Assembly (NCBI RefSeq): GCF_000423485.1
Contig: NZ_AUIB01000001.1
Span: 1 to 64,000 of the forward strand
Direction: 5' to 3'
DNA length: 64,000 bases
From: Propionimicrobium lymphophilum DSM 4903
Lineage (GTDB): Bacteria > Actinomycetota > Actinomycetes > Propionibacteriales > Propionibacteriaceae
Below, one piece after another: positions 42,430-50,541 of the stretch; positions within the stretch are counted from its first letter, which is position 1; every line of letters starts with the position of its first letter. Below the pieces are notes generated by a model that saw only the letters and a list, made by a program, of their open reading frames with translations, searched no databases and was not told the DNA's origin. A program made the translations under genes and the position numbers.

Positions 42430-43110
42430 ATGCATATCGCCGAAGGATTTTTACCGGCGAGTCACTGCGTAGCCTGGTATGTGGCTGCTGCACCATTCGT
42501 TATTTACGGGGCGAGGGCCTGCATTAAGGAAGCCCGCAAGTCCACCACCAACAAGCTTCTGCTGGCAGTTGCTGGCGCTTTCACTTTCGTGTTGAGCGCG
42601 ATCAAACTGCCGTCGGTGACGGGCTCTAGCTCGCACCCGACGGGCACCGGCGTTGGCGCGGTGCTGTTCCGCCCGCCGGTCATGGCGTTCTTGGGTGCGG
42701 TCGTTCTGCTGTTCCAGGCTCTGCTCCTGGCGCACGGCGGCATCACGACGCTTGGCGCTAACACATTCAGCATGGCTATCGCCGGCCCGTGGATTGGCTA
42801 CGCCTTCTACAAGCTTCTTCGTCCGCTGGGCACCTCGGTTGGCATCTTCGCCGCCATGGTGATGGCAGACTTCTCCACGTACTGCGTCACTTCGATTCAG
42901 CTGGCCATCGCCCATCCGGACCCGGTCTCCGGTTTCGGTGGCGCACTGACCAAGTTCCTGGCGACGTTTGCCGTCACCCAGATTCCGCTCGCACTAGCAG
43001 AGGGCTTCATCGGCGTTCTGCTGTTCCGCTTCCTGGTTAACGTCGCACGCCCGGAGTTGGAAAAGCGTGGTCTGATCAAGCCGCAGGTTAAGGAGGCAGC
43101 AAATGTCTAA
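42430..43110 (+). CDS. cbiM: Cobalt ECF transporter S component CbiM
   Basis: A 226-residue membrane protein starting MHIAEGFLP; the His2-containing N-terminus coordinates cobalt in this family. It has the [16 protein letters not shown] loop and [28 protein letters not shown], both diagnostic of CbiM. It forms the substrate-binding unit of CbiMNQO under a cobalamin riboswitch and overlaps cbiN. Confidence 0.96.
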   Translation: MHIAEGFLPASHCVAWYVAAAPFVIYGARACIKEARKSTTNKLLLAVAGAFTFVLSAIKLPSVTGSSSHPTGTGVGAVLFRPPVMAFLGAVVLLFQALLLAHGGITTLGANTFSMAIAGPWIGYAFYKLLRPLGTSVGIFAAMVMADFSTYCVTSIQLAIAHPDPVSGFGGALTKFLATFAVTQIPLALAEGFIGVLLFRFLVNVARPELEKRGLIKPQVKEAANV

Positions 43111-43507
43111 GAAGTCGAAGAACATTTGGATCAACCTTGGCCTGATTGCCGCAGTCATCGTTATTTTCGTTATCTCATTCTCGGTCGCCCCGAAGGAAGG
43201 TTCCGAGGAGGGCGAGGCCTTCGGTGGCACCGACTCCGTCGTAACCGAGCAGATCGAGGAATCGGGCTACGAGCCCTGGTTCTCCCCGATCTTCGAGCCG
43301 GGTTCCGGCGAGATCGAGTCTGGTCTGTTTGCTCTGCAGGCCGCTCTCGGTGCTGGCATTGCCGGTTTCGCGCTGGGTAACCTGCGCGGCCGTAAGAAGG
43401 CCGCCGAGGAGCTGACCCTCGCGTCAGCCACGAAGGGTGCTGCTACTAACGGCGGCGCCAGGGGACTGCTCACCCCAGGCGCTGACACTGCGAGTTCCGA
43501 AGAGTAG
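43103..43507 (+). CDS. cbiN: Cobalt transport protein CbiN
   Basis: A 134-residue protein with two membrane helices (~9-27 and ~79-96) separated by an extracytoplasmic segment ending in [25 protein letters not shown], the CbiN signature. It is longer than the usual ~100 residues because of a ~35-residue Ala/Gly-rich cytoplasmic tail after the RGRKKAAEE stretch. AAGGAGG site inside the cbiM end. Confidence 0.93.
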   Translation: MSKKSKNIWINLGLIAAVIVIFVISFSVAPKEGSEEGEAFGGTDSVVTEQIEESGYEPWFSPIFEPGSGEIESGLFALQAALGAGIAGFALGNLRGRKKAAEELTLASATKGAATNGGARGLLTPGADTASSEE

Positions 43508-43510
43508 CAA

Positions 43511-44290
43511 ATGATAGCCCTTGACGACGCTGCCTGGGCTGCTCCCTGGCGCGGAGTCTCGGTCGGTCAGAAAGTTCTGCTCAGCTTAGGGCTCGTGGCC
43601 ACCGCACTGACCGCACCCGTCTGGCCGACCACAATTATCGTGGCTATTTCAGCGGTAACGCTGGCGCTGGGGTTCGCAAAAATACCTCCCCGTACCCTGG
43701 CGCTGGCGTTCACCGCACCATTCGCTTTCATCCTGATCGGTTCGATCTCCGTCGGAATCCAGTTGGGCTCTTCGCCCGATAATGCGATCTGGCATTGGTG
43801 GATTTTGTCGATCAGTCATGAATCTATTGCAGCCGGGCTGACGGTTTTCGCCCGCTCGGTTTCCGCCACGTTGAGCGTCCTGCTGCTTGCGACGACCACA
43901 CCGATGGTCGATCTTCTTGCTTGGTTCAGAAAACTTGGCTTGCCAGCCGTGCTTGTAGAAGTTGCGTCCCTAACCTACAGGCTGCTTTTTGTGCTGCTCG
44001 ACTCGTTTCTGACTTTGCATCAGGCGCAGGCCGCTCGGCTTGGCGATGCACCCATGGGTAAGGGTGCACGTAGGCGTCAGATCCAAAACTATTCCACGCT
44101 CGTCGGCTCGCTTATGACGCGGTCCTGGAGCAGGGCCGAACGTCTCTCGGAGGGCCTCGAGGCGCGCGGTATTGATGGCGATCTAGTGACGCTCGTTCAT
44201 CAGCCTCCGCTTTCTAAGAAATGGGTGTTCGGCACCCTCGGTTTGATTGCCGGAATCTGGCTGGTGGCGATATGTTTTACGCTGGTTTGA
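43511..44290 (+). CDS. cbiQ: Cobalt ECF transporter T component CbiQ
   Basis: A 259-residue membrane protein with about five to six helices. The coupling region includes [22 protein letters not shown] and [13 protein letters not shown], the last being the second Ala-Arg-Gly signature helix of T components that contacts the ATPase. It starts four bases after cbiN. A 73-bp spacer separates it from cbiO, the only sizeable gap in the operon. Confidence 0.93.
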   Translation: MIALDDAAWAAPWRGVSVGQKVLLSLGLVATALTAPVWPTTIIVAISAVTLALGFAKIPPRTLALAFTAPFAFILIGSISVGIQLGSSPDNAIWHWWILSISHESIAAGLTVFARSVSATLSVLLLATTTPMVDLLAWFRKLGLPAVLVEVASLTYRLLFVLLDSFLTLHQAQAARLGDAPMGKGARRRQIQNYSTLVGSLMTRSWSRAERLSEGLEARGIDGDLVTLVHQPPLSKKWVFGTLGLIAGIWLVAICFTLV

Positions 44291-44363
44291 TCTCCTGGAT
44301 TGGTCTGACTCGTCATGCTGCGGGCGCCATTCCAGGCGATTGATCTGCTCTAGGAGAAGTAAC

Positions 44364-45173
44364 GTGTTAGCGGCAGAGAATTTGATCGCTTCATACCTGA
44401 ACGGACGTCGCGTTTTGGACGAGGCGAACGTTCACTTCGAGTCCGGCTGCCGGGTCGCGCTGCTCGGCGCCAACGGCTGCGGAAAGACGACCCTGATGCG
44501 TTGCCTGACCGGCGCTCACAAGCCAGATTCTGGCGCGGTCAAGCTCGACGGTCAGGTGTTGAAGTACGGCAAGAACGCGCTGCGCGACCACCGTCGCAAG
44601 GTGCAGATGGTGCTTCAAGACCCGGACGATCAACTTTTCTCTGCGGACGTCACCCAGGACATCGCTTTCGGCCCCCTCAACCTCGGGCTAAGCGAGGATG
44701 AGGCGCTGGCCAGGGTGAACGAGGTGGTTGAGGAGCTCGGCATCGAGCACCTTGCCAAGCGTCCCACGCATCAGCTCAGCTACGGCGAGCGAAAGCGCGT
44801 CACTATTGCGGGCGCAGTGGCGATGCGCCCGGACGTCCTGCTTTTGGACGAGCCAACCGCGGGTCTAGACCGTGTGGGTATCGAGCAGATCCGCGACCTG
44901 TTGAGCAGGCTGCACGCCCTCGGCACGTCCATTGTTCTGGCTACACATGAGGTGGATTTTGCGCTTGCCTGGGCCGACGAGGCAGCAATCGTTTGTGAAG
45001 GCAAGATCCATCAGGGGCCGATCGTCGACATGCTCTCCGATCACGAATTGCTAAACCGCGCGCATCTGCTGCAGCCCTGGCAACTTCAACTATCTCGCCG
45101 TCTAGAGCTTGGCAGCAGGCCAGTCGACATGGACGAGATGGTCGCTGCGCTAGAAGCCTGGCGACGTAGCTAG
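44364..45173 (+). CDS. cbiO: Cobalt ECF transporter ATPase CbiO
   Basis: A 269-residue ATPase with Walker [10 protein letters not shown] (~residue 34), Q-loop [28 protein letters not shown] (the ECF-type Q helix), signature [17 protein letters not shown], Walker [13 protein letters not shown] and switch ATHEVD. The GTG at 44364 follows AGGAGAAG. The upstream open frame into cbiQ is not used. Its stop shares CTAG with the convergent S66 peptidase gene. Confidence 0.94.
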   Translation: MLAAENLIASYLNGRRVLDEANVHFESGCRVALLGANGCGKTTLMRCLTGAHKPDSGAVKLDGQVLKYGKNALRDHRRKVQMVLQDPDDQLFSADVTQDIAFGPLNLGLSEDEALARVNEVVEELGIEHLAKRPTHQLSYGERKRVTIAGAVAMRPDVLLLDEPTAGLDRVGIEQIRDLLSRLHALGTSIVLATHEVDFALAWADEAAIVCEGKIHQGPIVDMLSDHELLNRAHLLQPWQLQLSRRLELGSRPVDMDEMVAALEAWRRS

Positions 45174-46246
45174 TCGTAGCTAGCGAACAATTTTTCTGAA
45201 GCGCGGTCCAAGCGCATCTTTCCGCCGTACGGCACGATCCACTGCGGACGGGTATGCCCGAAGGGTGGGCCGACGCAGACCACGGCCTGCGGGCCGTACT
45301 TTTCCATGACGCCGTGGCTGATGTCGCGAATGGAGCGGCGGTATGCCGCCTGATCTTCCTCGCTGGGGTTGAAGGTGAAGCTCGTCGCGGGGAAACGGGA
45401 AACCACCAGGCCGGCGATCCGGGACAGCAATCCGCGTTCGCCAAGCGCCCTCATGAAGTCGGCGTATGCGATGGGTTCGATGATGTCTTCCGAACCCTCC
45501 AAAATCAGGATCTTGCCGTCTAGCAGGTCAAAATTCGTGAAGCGCCCGGCCCAGATGATCTCTTGAATAACCTGGACGCAACCGCCCCAAGTCTGCGCCG
45601 CAACGGTTTTGGTGGGACCGGACCAAGTCCACGGCTCCGCAGGCCTGCGCACGCCCGTTTCGGTCAACGAGCGCCCTTCCTTCCAGTCGAATCCGTAGTC
45701 TTCGCTAAGCGGGGGATTGGTGAGTTCTAGCTCGCTGCCGTCGCGCACGGCCGCGAGTAGGCTAGCCGCGTGCACATCGTCGATGGCTGGGCCGGCGCCG
45801 ATATGCACCTGGGTCGAGCCGCCGTAAAAGCTGCAAACGCCCAGATTCCACAACAGGTTGTGCAGGTGGGTGTTGTCGGAATAACCGATGAAGGGTTTCG
45901 GGCTGGACGCGATCAGGCTTTGGTCTACGTGAGGTATCACCGTGATCTGGTCGCTGCCGCCGATGGTTGCCATGACCGCACCGATCTCGGGGTCGGCGAA
46001 TGCGTCGTTCAGGTCGCGGGCTCGATCTTGCGGCGACGACCCGATGACTCGGGTAGTCGGGTATTCCTTAACCTCCAAGCCCGTCAGCTCGACCAGGCGA
46101 TGCATGGCTTGTTCGTGGACCTCGGGGCCGTAGCCGGGGGCCGCAAAAGACGGCGAAACCACCGCGATCTTCTGGCCGGGCTGGGCCTTCGGTGCCGGTT
46201 TCGGTAGTCCCTTTGCGCGCGGAGCCGCAGCTGTGTAGTCGATCAC
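45170..46246 (-). CDS. S66-family serine peptidase (LD-carboxypeptidase/MccF-like)
   Basis: About 358 residues. The S66 catalytic residues appear as Ser in [11 protein letters not shown], Glu in [11 protein letters not shown], and His in PPFGHTRPQ. The arrangement and the GYSDxT box lean to the MccF (microcin C immunity) branch over murein LD-carboxypeptidase LdcA. It is translated downstream of cbiT: a GTG at 46246 overlaps the cbiT stop as GTGA, and a GTG at 46261 is the alternative. The first ~25 residues (Pro/Lys/Ala-rich) are outside the fold. A link to cobalamin is not evident; the substrate may be a peptidoglycan peptide or a peptide antibiotic. Confidence 0.82.
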   Translation of the reverse strand: MIDYTAAAPRAKGLPKPAPKAQPGQKIAVVSPSFAAPGYGPEVHEQAMHRLVELTGLEVKEYPTTRVIGSSPQDRARDLNDAFADPEIGAVMATIGGSDQITVIPHVDQSLIASSPKPFIGYSDNTHLHNLLWNLGVCSFYGGSTQVHIGAGPAIDDVHAASLLAAVRDGSELELTNPPLSEDYGFDWKEGRSLTETGVRRPAEPWTWSGPTKTVAAQTWGGCVQVIQEIIWAGRFTNFDLLDGKILILEGSEDIIEPIAYADFMRALGERGLLSRIAGLVVSRFPATSFTFNPSEEDQAAYRRSIRDISHGVMEKYGPQAVVCVGPPFGHTRPQWIVPYGGKMRLDRASEKLFASYD

Positions 46247-46842
46247 TTCTGCACTGCCCACTGCGTCACAGGACGATACGGCACGAAGCCCCTAAACGAA
46301 CCCAGCGGGTTGGAGATTTCGACGCTGATGCGCGACAGCTGGCCGCCGTGGGCCTTGTTCATGTTGGCGAGCACAACCTCGGTTTCGACGGTGACGGCGT
46401 GCACAACGAGACGCCCGCCCTGTGCAAGCGCATTCCAGCAGCCTTCGACCACCTTCTGGCTGGCGCCGCCGCCGATGAAGATGGCGTCCGGAGCTGGCAG
46501 CGTTTCAATGACCTCGTCAGCCGGGCCCTCCACGACCTCGAAGTGGCCGGGAGCCAAGCGTTCGCCGTTGCGCCTTGCCCTGGCGGCCCGCTCGGGCTTC
46601 TGCTCGACGCCGATAGCGCGGGCATCCTTGGCCGCACGGCACCACTCGATAGCCATGGCTCCGGAGCCCGTGCCGACGTCCCACATCAACTTGCCGGACG
46701 CAGGACGCAGGAACGCGAACGCGGTGGCGCGCTGGTGCCGTTTGGTGATCAGGCCGTCGTGCTCGAACGCCTCATCGGGCAAGCCGGGGACGATGCCCAA
46801 GGCATCTATCTCTTCGATCGAAAGCTGCGGTTCGTGAATCAC
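46243..46842 (-). CDS. cbiT: (Cobalt-)precorrin-6B C15-methyltransferase (decarboxylating)
   Basis: A 199-residue class I SAM methyltransferase. It begins with the CbiT-type GIVPGLPDEAFEHDGLITKRHQR, has the SAM motif MWDVGTGSGAMAIEW (~residue 52) and FIGGGASQKVVE. It methylates C15 and decarboxylates the C12 acetate side chain. The partner CbiE is encoded separately at 53559, so the CobL fusion is split here. It is divergent from cobA across 80 bp. Confidence 0.92.
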   Translation of the reverse strand: MIHEPQLSIEEIDALGIVPGLPDEAFEHDGLITKRHQRATAFAFLRPASGKLMWDVGTGSGAMAIEWCRAAKDARAIGVEQKPERAARARRNGERLAPGHFEVVEGPADEVIETLPAPDAIFIGGGASQKVVEGCWNALAQGGRLVVHAVTVETEVVLANMNKAHGGQLSRISVEISNPLGSFRGFVPYRPVTQWAVQK

Positions 46843-46922
46843 AAAAAACAGGATACTTCAAAGTTCATAATTGCAAGCTATTCGGCAATAATGGAGGCTC
46901 AAGGTTTTTAAGGAGAGAACTA

Positions 46923-47678
46923 ATGTCGAGTGCCATTGAACCCGCTGTTATCGAACCCGGCACCGTAGTGCTAGTTGGGGGCGGCCCCGGCGACCCAGAG
47001 CTGATCACCGTCGCTGGCATGCGCGCGCTGCTGGGTGCCGACGTGATCCTCTACGACAGGCTCGCGCCCACTTCTCTGCTGGATGGCCTCGACGCCGAAT
47101 GCGTCAACGTTGGCAAGATTCCGCGCGGCGCCCACACCCCGCAGGAAACCACCAATCAGATGCTCATCGACTACGCCCGCGACGGCAAGCGCGTCGTGAG
47201 GTTCAAGGGTGGCGACTCGTTCGTGTTCGGACGCGGCGGCGAGGAGGCTATTGCGCTCGCCGAGGCCGGTGTGCCGGTTAAGGTCATTCCGGGCGTCACC
47301 TCGTCCGTGGCGGCCCCCGAGCTGGCGGGCATCCCCGTCACGCACCGCGGGCTTTCGCAGGGCGTCACCATCGTTGCCGGCCACGTGCGTCCCGACGACG
47401 AGCGCTGCACGGTCAACTGGGAGTCGCTGGCCAAAACCAACACCACTATCGTCATTTTGATGGGCGTCAAGTACCTGCCGAACATCGTCAAAAAGTTGTT
47501 GGACAGCGGCCTGGCTCCGGATACCCCCGCCGCCGTGGTTTCGTCGGCCGCCACCGATAAGCAGCACACGCTGCGCGCCCGCGTCGACGAGATCGTAAAC
47601 GTGGCAACCCGTGAGGCCGTCACCCCGCCGTCCATCACCATCATTGGTGCCGTGGCTGGGCTGGATCTGAAGATCTAG
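46923..47678 (+). CDS. cobA: Uroporphyrinogen-III C-methyltransferase
   Basis: A 251-residue SAM-dependent methyltransferase that makes precorrin-2, the branch-point to cobalamin and siroheme. Signatures are VVLVGGGPGDPELITVAGMRAL, VILYDRLAP, VRFKGGDSFVFGRGGEE and VIPGVTSSVAAPELAGIPVTHRG. It is a stand-alone enzyme, not a CysG fusion; the precorrin-2 dehydrogenase domain is found fused to CbiX at 50542. AAGGAGAG site upstream; a palindromic repeat after the stop probably ends transcription. Confidence 0.95.
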   Translation: MSSAIEPAVIEPGTVVLVGGGPGDPELITVAGMRALLGADVILYDRLAPTSLLDGLDAECVNVGKIPRGAHTPQETTNQMLIDYARDGKRVVRFKGGDSFVFGRGGEEAIALAEAGVPVKVIPGVTSSVAAPELAGIPVTHRGLSQGVTIVAGHVRPDDERCTVNWESLAKTNTTIVILMGVKYLPNIVKKLLDSGLAPDTPAAVVSSAATDKQHTLRARVDEIVNVATREAVTPPSITIIGAVAGLDLKI

Positions 47679-47743
47679 CGATACCGGGCACGAAATGGTT
47701 CGATGTCGAACCATTTGGTTCCGGATAACCGAAAACGAATTAA

Positions 47744-47783
47744 CGGGAACGGAAAAGCTCGACTACGGACTTTTCCGTTCCCG
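47744..47783. repeat. REP-like hairpin element, copy A (also terminator)
   Basis: CGGGAACGGAAAAG (47744-47757) pairs perfectly with CTTTTCCGTTCCCG (47770-47783) around the loop CTCGACTACGGA. It belongs to the same family as three elements at 49485-49643. It sits between convergent cobA and the flavin-barrel gene, where it can terminate both. Immediately before it, AAATGGTTCGATGTCGAACCATTT (split at its centre) at 47694-47717 forms another symmetrical element. Confidence 0.7.
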
Positions 47784-47787
47784 CTGT

Positions 47788-48198
47788 TTATTCCTTCGGC
47801 GAGAGCTCGTGGGGCCTGTGCAGCATGGCGGACTCCACCTCGATCGCCAGATAGCCAGGCTGGGCATCGACGTGCACCGTCTCCGGGCGGTGCGGCCCCG
47901 CAATCTGCCAATCTTCGGCGGGCTGCGGGTCTTCGATCATCGTGGCCAGGCCGTCAATCAGCAGCGTGTAGCCGCGCGGATTGTACGGCGAAAACACCAG
48001 CGTCACACGGCGGTCTGCGTCCAAAACCTTGGCCGCATTCCTGGCCATCGAGGCCGGCACGATCACCCGGTCGCCGTCCATCCGTGCGACGACGGTGTGC
48101 ACCCTGACGTAATCCGTCAGCTTCGCGGGGATCAGCGTGCCAATGCCGTACTTGGCCAGCTGATAGCCCAACTCTTCAACCGGAACCCGAATCGTCAT
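47788..48198 (-). CDS. Pyridoxamine 5'-phosphate oxidase-like (flavin split-barrel) protein
   Basis: A 136-residue protein with the split-barrel pattern: VRVHTVVARMDGDRVIVPASMARNAAKVL, then RRVTLVFSPYNPRGYTLLIDGLATM, and a C-terminal beta strand. Such proteins bind FMN, F420 or heme; the cofactor cannot be decided from sequence. Its start overlaps the DUF364 gene stop by four bases, so the two are one unit inside the cobalamin region. Function unknown. Confidence 0.65.
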   Translation of the reverse strand: MTIRVPVEELGYQLAKYGIGTLIPAKLTDYVRVHTVVARMDGDRVIVPASMARNAAKVLDADRRVTLVFSPYNPRGYTLLIDGLATMIEDPQPAEDWQIAGPHRPETVHVDAQPGYLAIEVESAMLHRPHELSPKE

Positions 48199-48950
48199 TT
48201 CTTTCTCCTCAAATTGATCATCGTGGCCTCGCCGAATCTTTTGGCCGCGCCGACCCCACGCATCGAAAGCTGCGTGCTTTTCGGATCCGTCGAGACGAAT
48301 CCGCTCAGCCCGAAAACCCCGTGGCCGAACAAACAGCTCGCCAGCGGAGTAGACGGACCCACGAACACGAACTTGGCATTCCTGCCTAACTCGAGCAGCC
48401 TGGTCGCCGTCCTATTGGCGAAAGTGCTGCCCGTAGCGAACACGTAATCCGCCTCCGGCAGCAGGTATTCGCACGCCGAATCGGGGTAATCGCCACGCCT
48501 AGGCTGACGCTCGATGACCGCCAACTCGCAGTTATCCAGGCGCTCCTCGATGCCGGGGAAGCGCCCGATTACCGCCACCTTCTTGCCAGCCAATTCCGGG
48601 CGGTACAGCTCGAAAGAATCGACGTCGGCCACCGTCTCCACCCGAGAACCCACAGCTATTTCTTGACTCTGGGCTGGGCTGTTGTAGAACGCGTTAATCG
48701 CTGCCATCCCGAACGCGGCCTCGCGGCTATGCCAGCTCTTCACCAGCTCTGCCGCCTCACCGAGAGGCATCCCGACGAGGTCGGACTTCTCGCAGACCCC
48801 AGGCCTGGTGGGGCGGTCTTGCGTCATCGCAAGACCAATACTCGACTCTGTTCTCACATACGTCCAGCTAGGCCCGACCGAATATTCCCGGACCGTTTCG
48901 TCCGTAGCGATTCCTGCGATCAACTCGTCGTAAAGGTACCAGCGGTTCAC
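48195..48950 (-). CDS. DUF364/DUF4213 protein, putative heavy-metal chelation family
   Basis: A 251-residue protein. The N-terminal ~90 residues match the DUF4213 type (SWTYVRTESSIGLAMT; LVKSWHSREAAFGMAAINAFYN) and the C-terminal part is DUF364 (KKVAVIGRFPGIEERL; LPEADYVFATGSTFANRT; FVFVGPSTPLASCLFGHGV). The family is suggested to handle metals or corrin-like ligands and is often found near metal or cobalamin genes. Translationally coupled to the flavin-barrel gene. A role in cobalt or corrin handling is inference from location. Confidence 0.75.
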   Translation of the reverse strand: MNRWYLYDELIAGIATDETVREYSVGPSWTYVRTESSIGLAMTQDRPTRPGVCEKSDLVGMPLGEAAELVKSWHSREAAFGMAAINAFYNSPAQSQEIAVGSRVETVADVDSFELYRPELAGKKVAVIGRFPGIEERLDNCELAVIERQPRRGDYPDSACEYLLPEADYVFATGSTFANRTATRLLELGRNAKFVFVGPSTPLASCLFGHGVFGLSGFVSTDPKSTQLSMRGVGAAKRFGEATMINLRRKK

Positions 48951-49194
48951 GAGACCAACCTATCCCACCTGAAGCTCATGTTCGACGGTTACAGAATTCG
49001 GGTCTTTACGTCGCCCGCGTTGCTCTCGGTGACTAGCTTGATTGCTTAGGGTCGGCTGCTGGCCTGGGTTGGGTTGTCGAGCCGTTCGCCGTGTCTTCGC
49101 GACGAATACGTTGCATTCGTCTGGCTCTCGCCCCGCCTCCAATGCTCGCCAACACAGCTCCACCAGCCTCGCTTATTAAGTGGTCGCGGCATTG

Positions 49195-49236
49195 TTGCGC
49201 CAGATTTGGCTCGTAGACGAGCCTTTTTTGACGCAA
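49195..49236. repeat. 42-bp imperfect palindrome, copy 2
   Basis: Same length and core as the element at 31711-31752: outer TTGCG/CGCAA, inner TTTGGCTCGT-AG-ACGAGCC. Arms match at about 16 of 21 positions. Confidence 0.6.
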
Positions 49237-49264
49237 TAATTCGGATGACCACCTAAAGGCATGA

Positions 49265-49391
49265 GGTTGTGGGAGTTCGGGTCTTTGAAGGAACATAAAG
49301 GCGTGGCGGGAGCGAAGCGATCTATCGCGAAAGCGATAGAAGCGCAGCGGAGACACGTAGCCAGTGACGCAAAGACCCGAATCCCACAACC
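49265..49391. repeat. Long inverted repeat with tetraloop-capped central hairpin
   Basis: Outer arms 49265-49287 and 49370-49391 are complementary over ~22 bp with one bulged base. The centre holds CTATCGC-GAAA-GCGATAG (49322-49339), a 7-bp stem closed by a GNRA tetraloop. It could be a miniature mobile element or a structured RNA. No terminal duplication was identified. Confidence 0.55.
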
Positions 49392-49484
49392 GCCGAGAAG
49401 CTACCAGACCAACCACCGCGTCACACCGGGTTTGGGTAGCCATCAGGAACCATCCAGGTAAACCATCACGTCACCAGAAACAGC

Positions 49485-49643
49485 AGGGACGGAAAAGTCC
49501 GTACTCGAGCTTTTATGCACCCGCTAAATCTTCTCAAGTTAGCGGGAACCAAAAGATCCGACTACGAGCTTTTCTGTTCTCTCTAATGCGTCGGAAATTA
49601 AAAGGAACCAAAAGGTCCGAGTACGAATTTTTTGGTTCCCGCT
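49485..49643. repeat. Three tandem REP-like hairpin elements (copies B, C, D)
   Basis: Copies at 49485-49524, 49541-49584 and 49601-49643 share the plan GGGAAC(C/G)AAAAG - TCCGAxTACGAxC - CTTTTxGGTTCCCGC, each forming an imperfect hairpin, with start-to-start steps of 56 and 60 bp. Copy A lies 1.7 kb away at 47744. Differences between copies show partial compensation in the stems. Confidence 0.7.
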
Positions 49644-49768
49644 ATTTTTCGACGGCGTAAGGGGTAGCCAGGCCAGCCATTAAACTACGGTACCCAGCCA
49701 GGCCGGTTACCGCGAAACTAAAAAACCGGGACCAGATTTACAGGTCCCGGTTGATTGAAAACTTGCGG

Positions 49769-50524
49769 CTATCGACGTCGAAGAAGGTAGGTGTCGAACA
49801 TCCAGCCTTTGCGTTCGGCGGCGGCTTTGCGGGTGGCGAGGATCTCGTCGCGCACGGTCGCCAGGTCGCCGGAGATCAGGATCTGGTCGGGCGTGCCGAG
49901 GTAGGCGGCCCAATAAATGTCGAAACCTTCGGGGTCGATCAGGCTGAACGTCTGTTTGCCGTCGAGCATTACTACGACGTCGTTGATGTAATCGGGGATG
50001 CCCTTGGCAAGAGGGCGAGCAGGGGAGATCGAAACCGACTTGCCCTGTCTGTTCAGCGGAATCTGGAACGCGGCCGCCAACGCCAGGACGCAACTGATGC
50101 CGGGAATGACGTTCAGCTCGAAGTCATCATCGGAGGCCGCGATCATGCGCTTGACGATGGCCAGCGTCGACTCGTAGAGGCTCGGGTCGCCCCACACCAG
50201 GAAGCCGCCAACCTGACCGTCGGGGAGGTTCTCGTCGACGGCCTTCGACCAGCTTTCCAAGCGCTGCGCTCGCCAATTGGCCACGGCCTTTTTGTAGTCG
50301 GGCGTGGTCTGCCATGGGCGCGGTGGGTCTTGTAGCTCAACCAGTTTGATCGGCGTCGTCCGGTGCTCGGCAAGGATGTGCTTGCGGATGTCCACCAGCT
50401 CGTCCAGATTGTTCTCCTTGATGACGACGAAGAGCACGTCCAGCTCCTCGATGGCCTTCACGGCTGCCTGCGTCACCCAGTCCGGGTCGCCGGAGCCGAT
50501 GCCGATCAAACTGATTTTCTTCAC
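49769..50524 (-). CDS. cobF: Precorrin-6A synthase (deacetylating), CobF-type
   Basis: A 251-residue SAM-dependent tetrapyrrole methyltransferase. Its pattern matches CobF and not CobI, CobJ or CobM: KISLIGIGSGDPDWVTQAAVKAI, FLVWGDPSLYESTLAIVKRM, VIPGISCVLALAAAFQIPLN, VVMLDG, IYWAAYLGTPDQIL, and a GWMFDTYLLRRR end. In the aerobic pathway CobF methylates C1 and releases acetate. Its presence with early-cobalt enzymes such as CbiG is noteworthy. Last gene of the minus-strand cobalamin operon, 17 bp after the CbiX/SirC fusion. Confidence 0.9.
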   Translation of the reverse strand: MKKISLIGIGSGDPDWVTQAAVKAIEELDVLFVVIKENNLDELVDIRKHILAEHRTTPIKLVELQDPPRPWQTTPDYKKAVANWRAQRLESWSKAVDENLPDGQVGGFLVWGDPSLYESTLAIVKRMIAASDDDFELNVIPGISCVLALAAAFQIPLNRQGKSVSISPARPLAKGIPDYINDVVVMLDGKQTFSLIDPEGFDIYWAAYLGTPDQILISGDLATVRDEILATRKAAAERKGWMFDTYLLRRR

Positions 50525-50541
50525 TACCGCTCCAATTTTTT

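Larger units (their letters stand above)
48951..49768. other. 818-bp non-coding, repeat-rich region
   Basis: No gene is supported between the DUF364 gene and cobF. The stretch holds a 42-bp palindrome (49195-49236), a ~127-bp long inverted-repeat structure (49265-49391), and three REP-like hairpin elements (49485-49643). Short open frames here are low-complexity readings of these repeats. It is the densest repeat region of the window. Confidence 0.7.

Noticed and set aside
49033-49443. Small open frames in the 48.95-49.77 kb gap
   Set aside because: They run through the palindrome and long inverted repeat; composition and lack of ribosome binding sites fit repeat DNA, not genes.
49485-49643. 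Possible CRISPR array from the tandem elements
   Set aside because: The units are internally palindromic and imperfect, spacers are short and unlike CRISPR spacers, and no cas gene is present.
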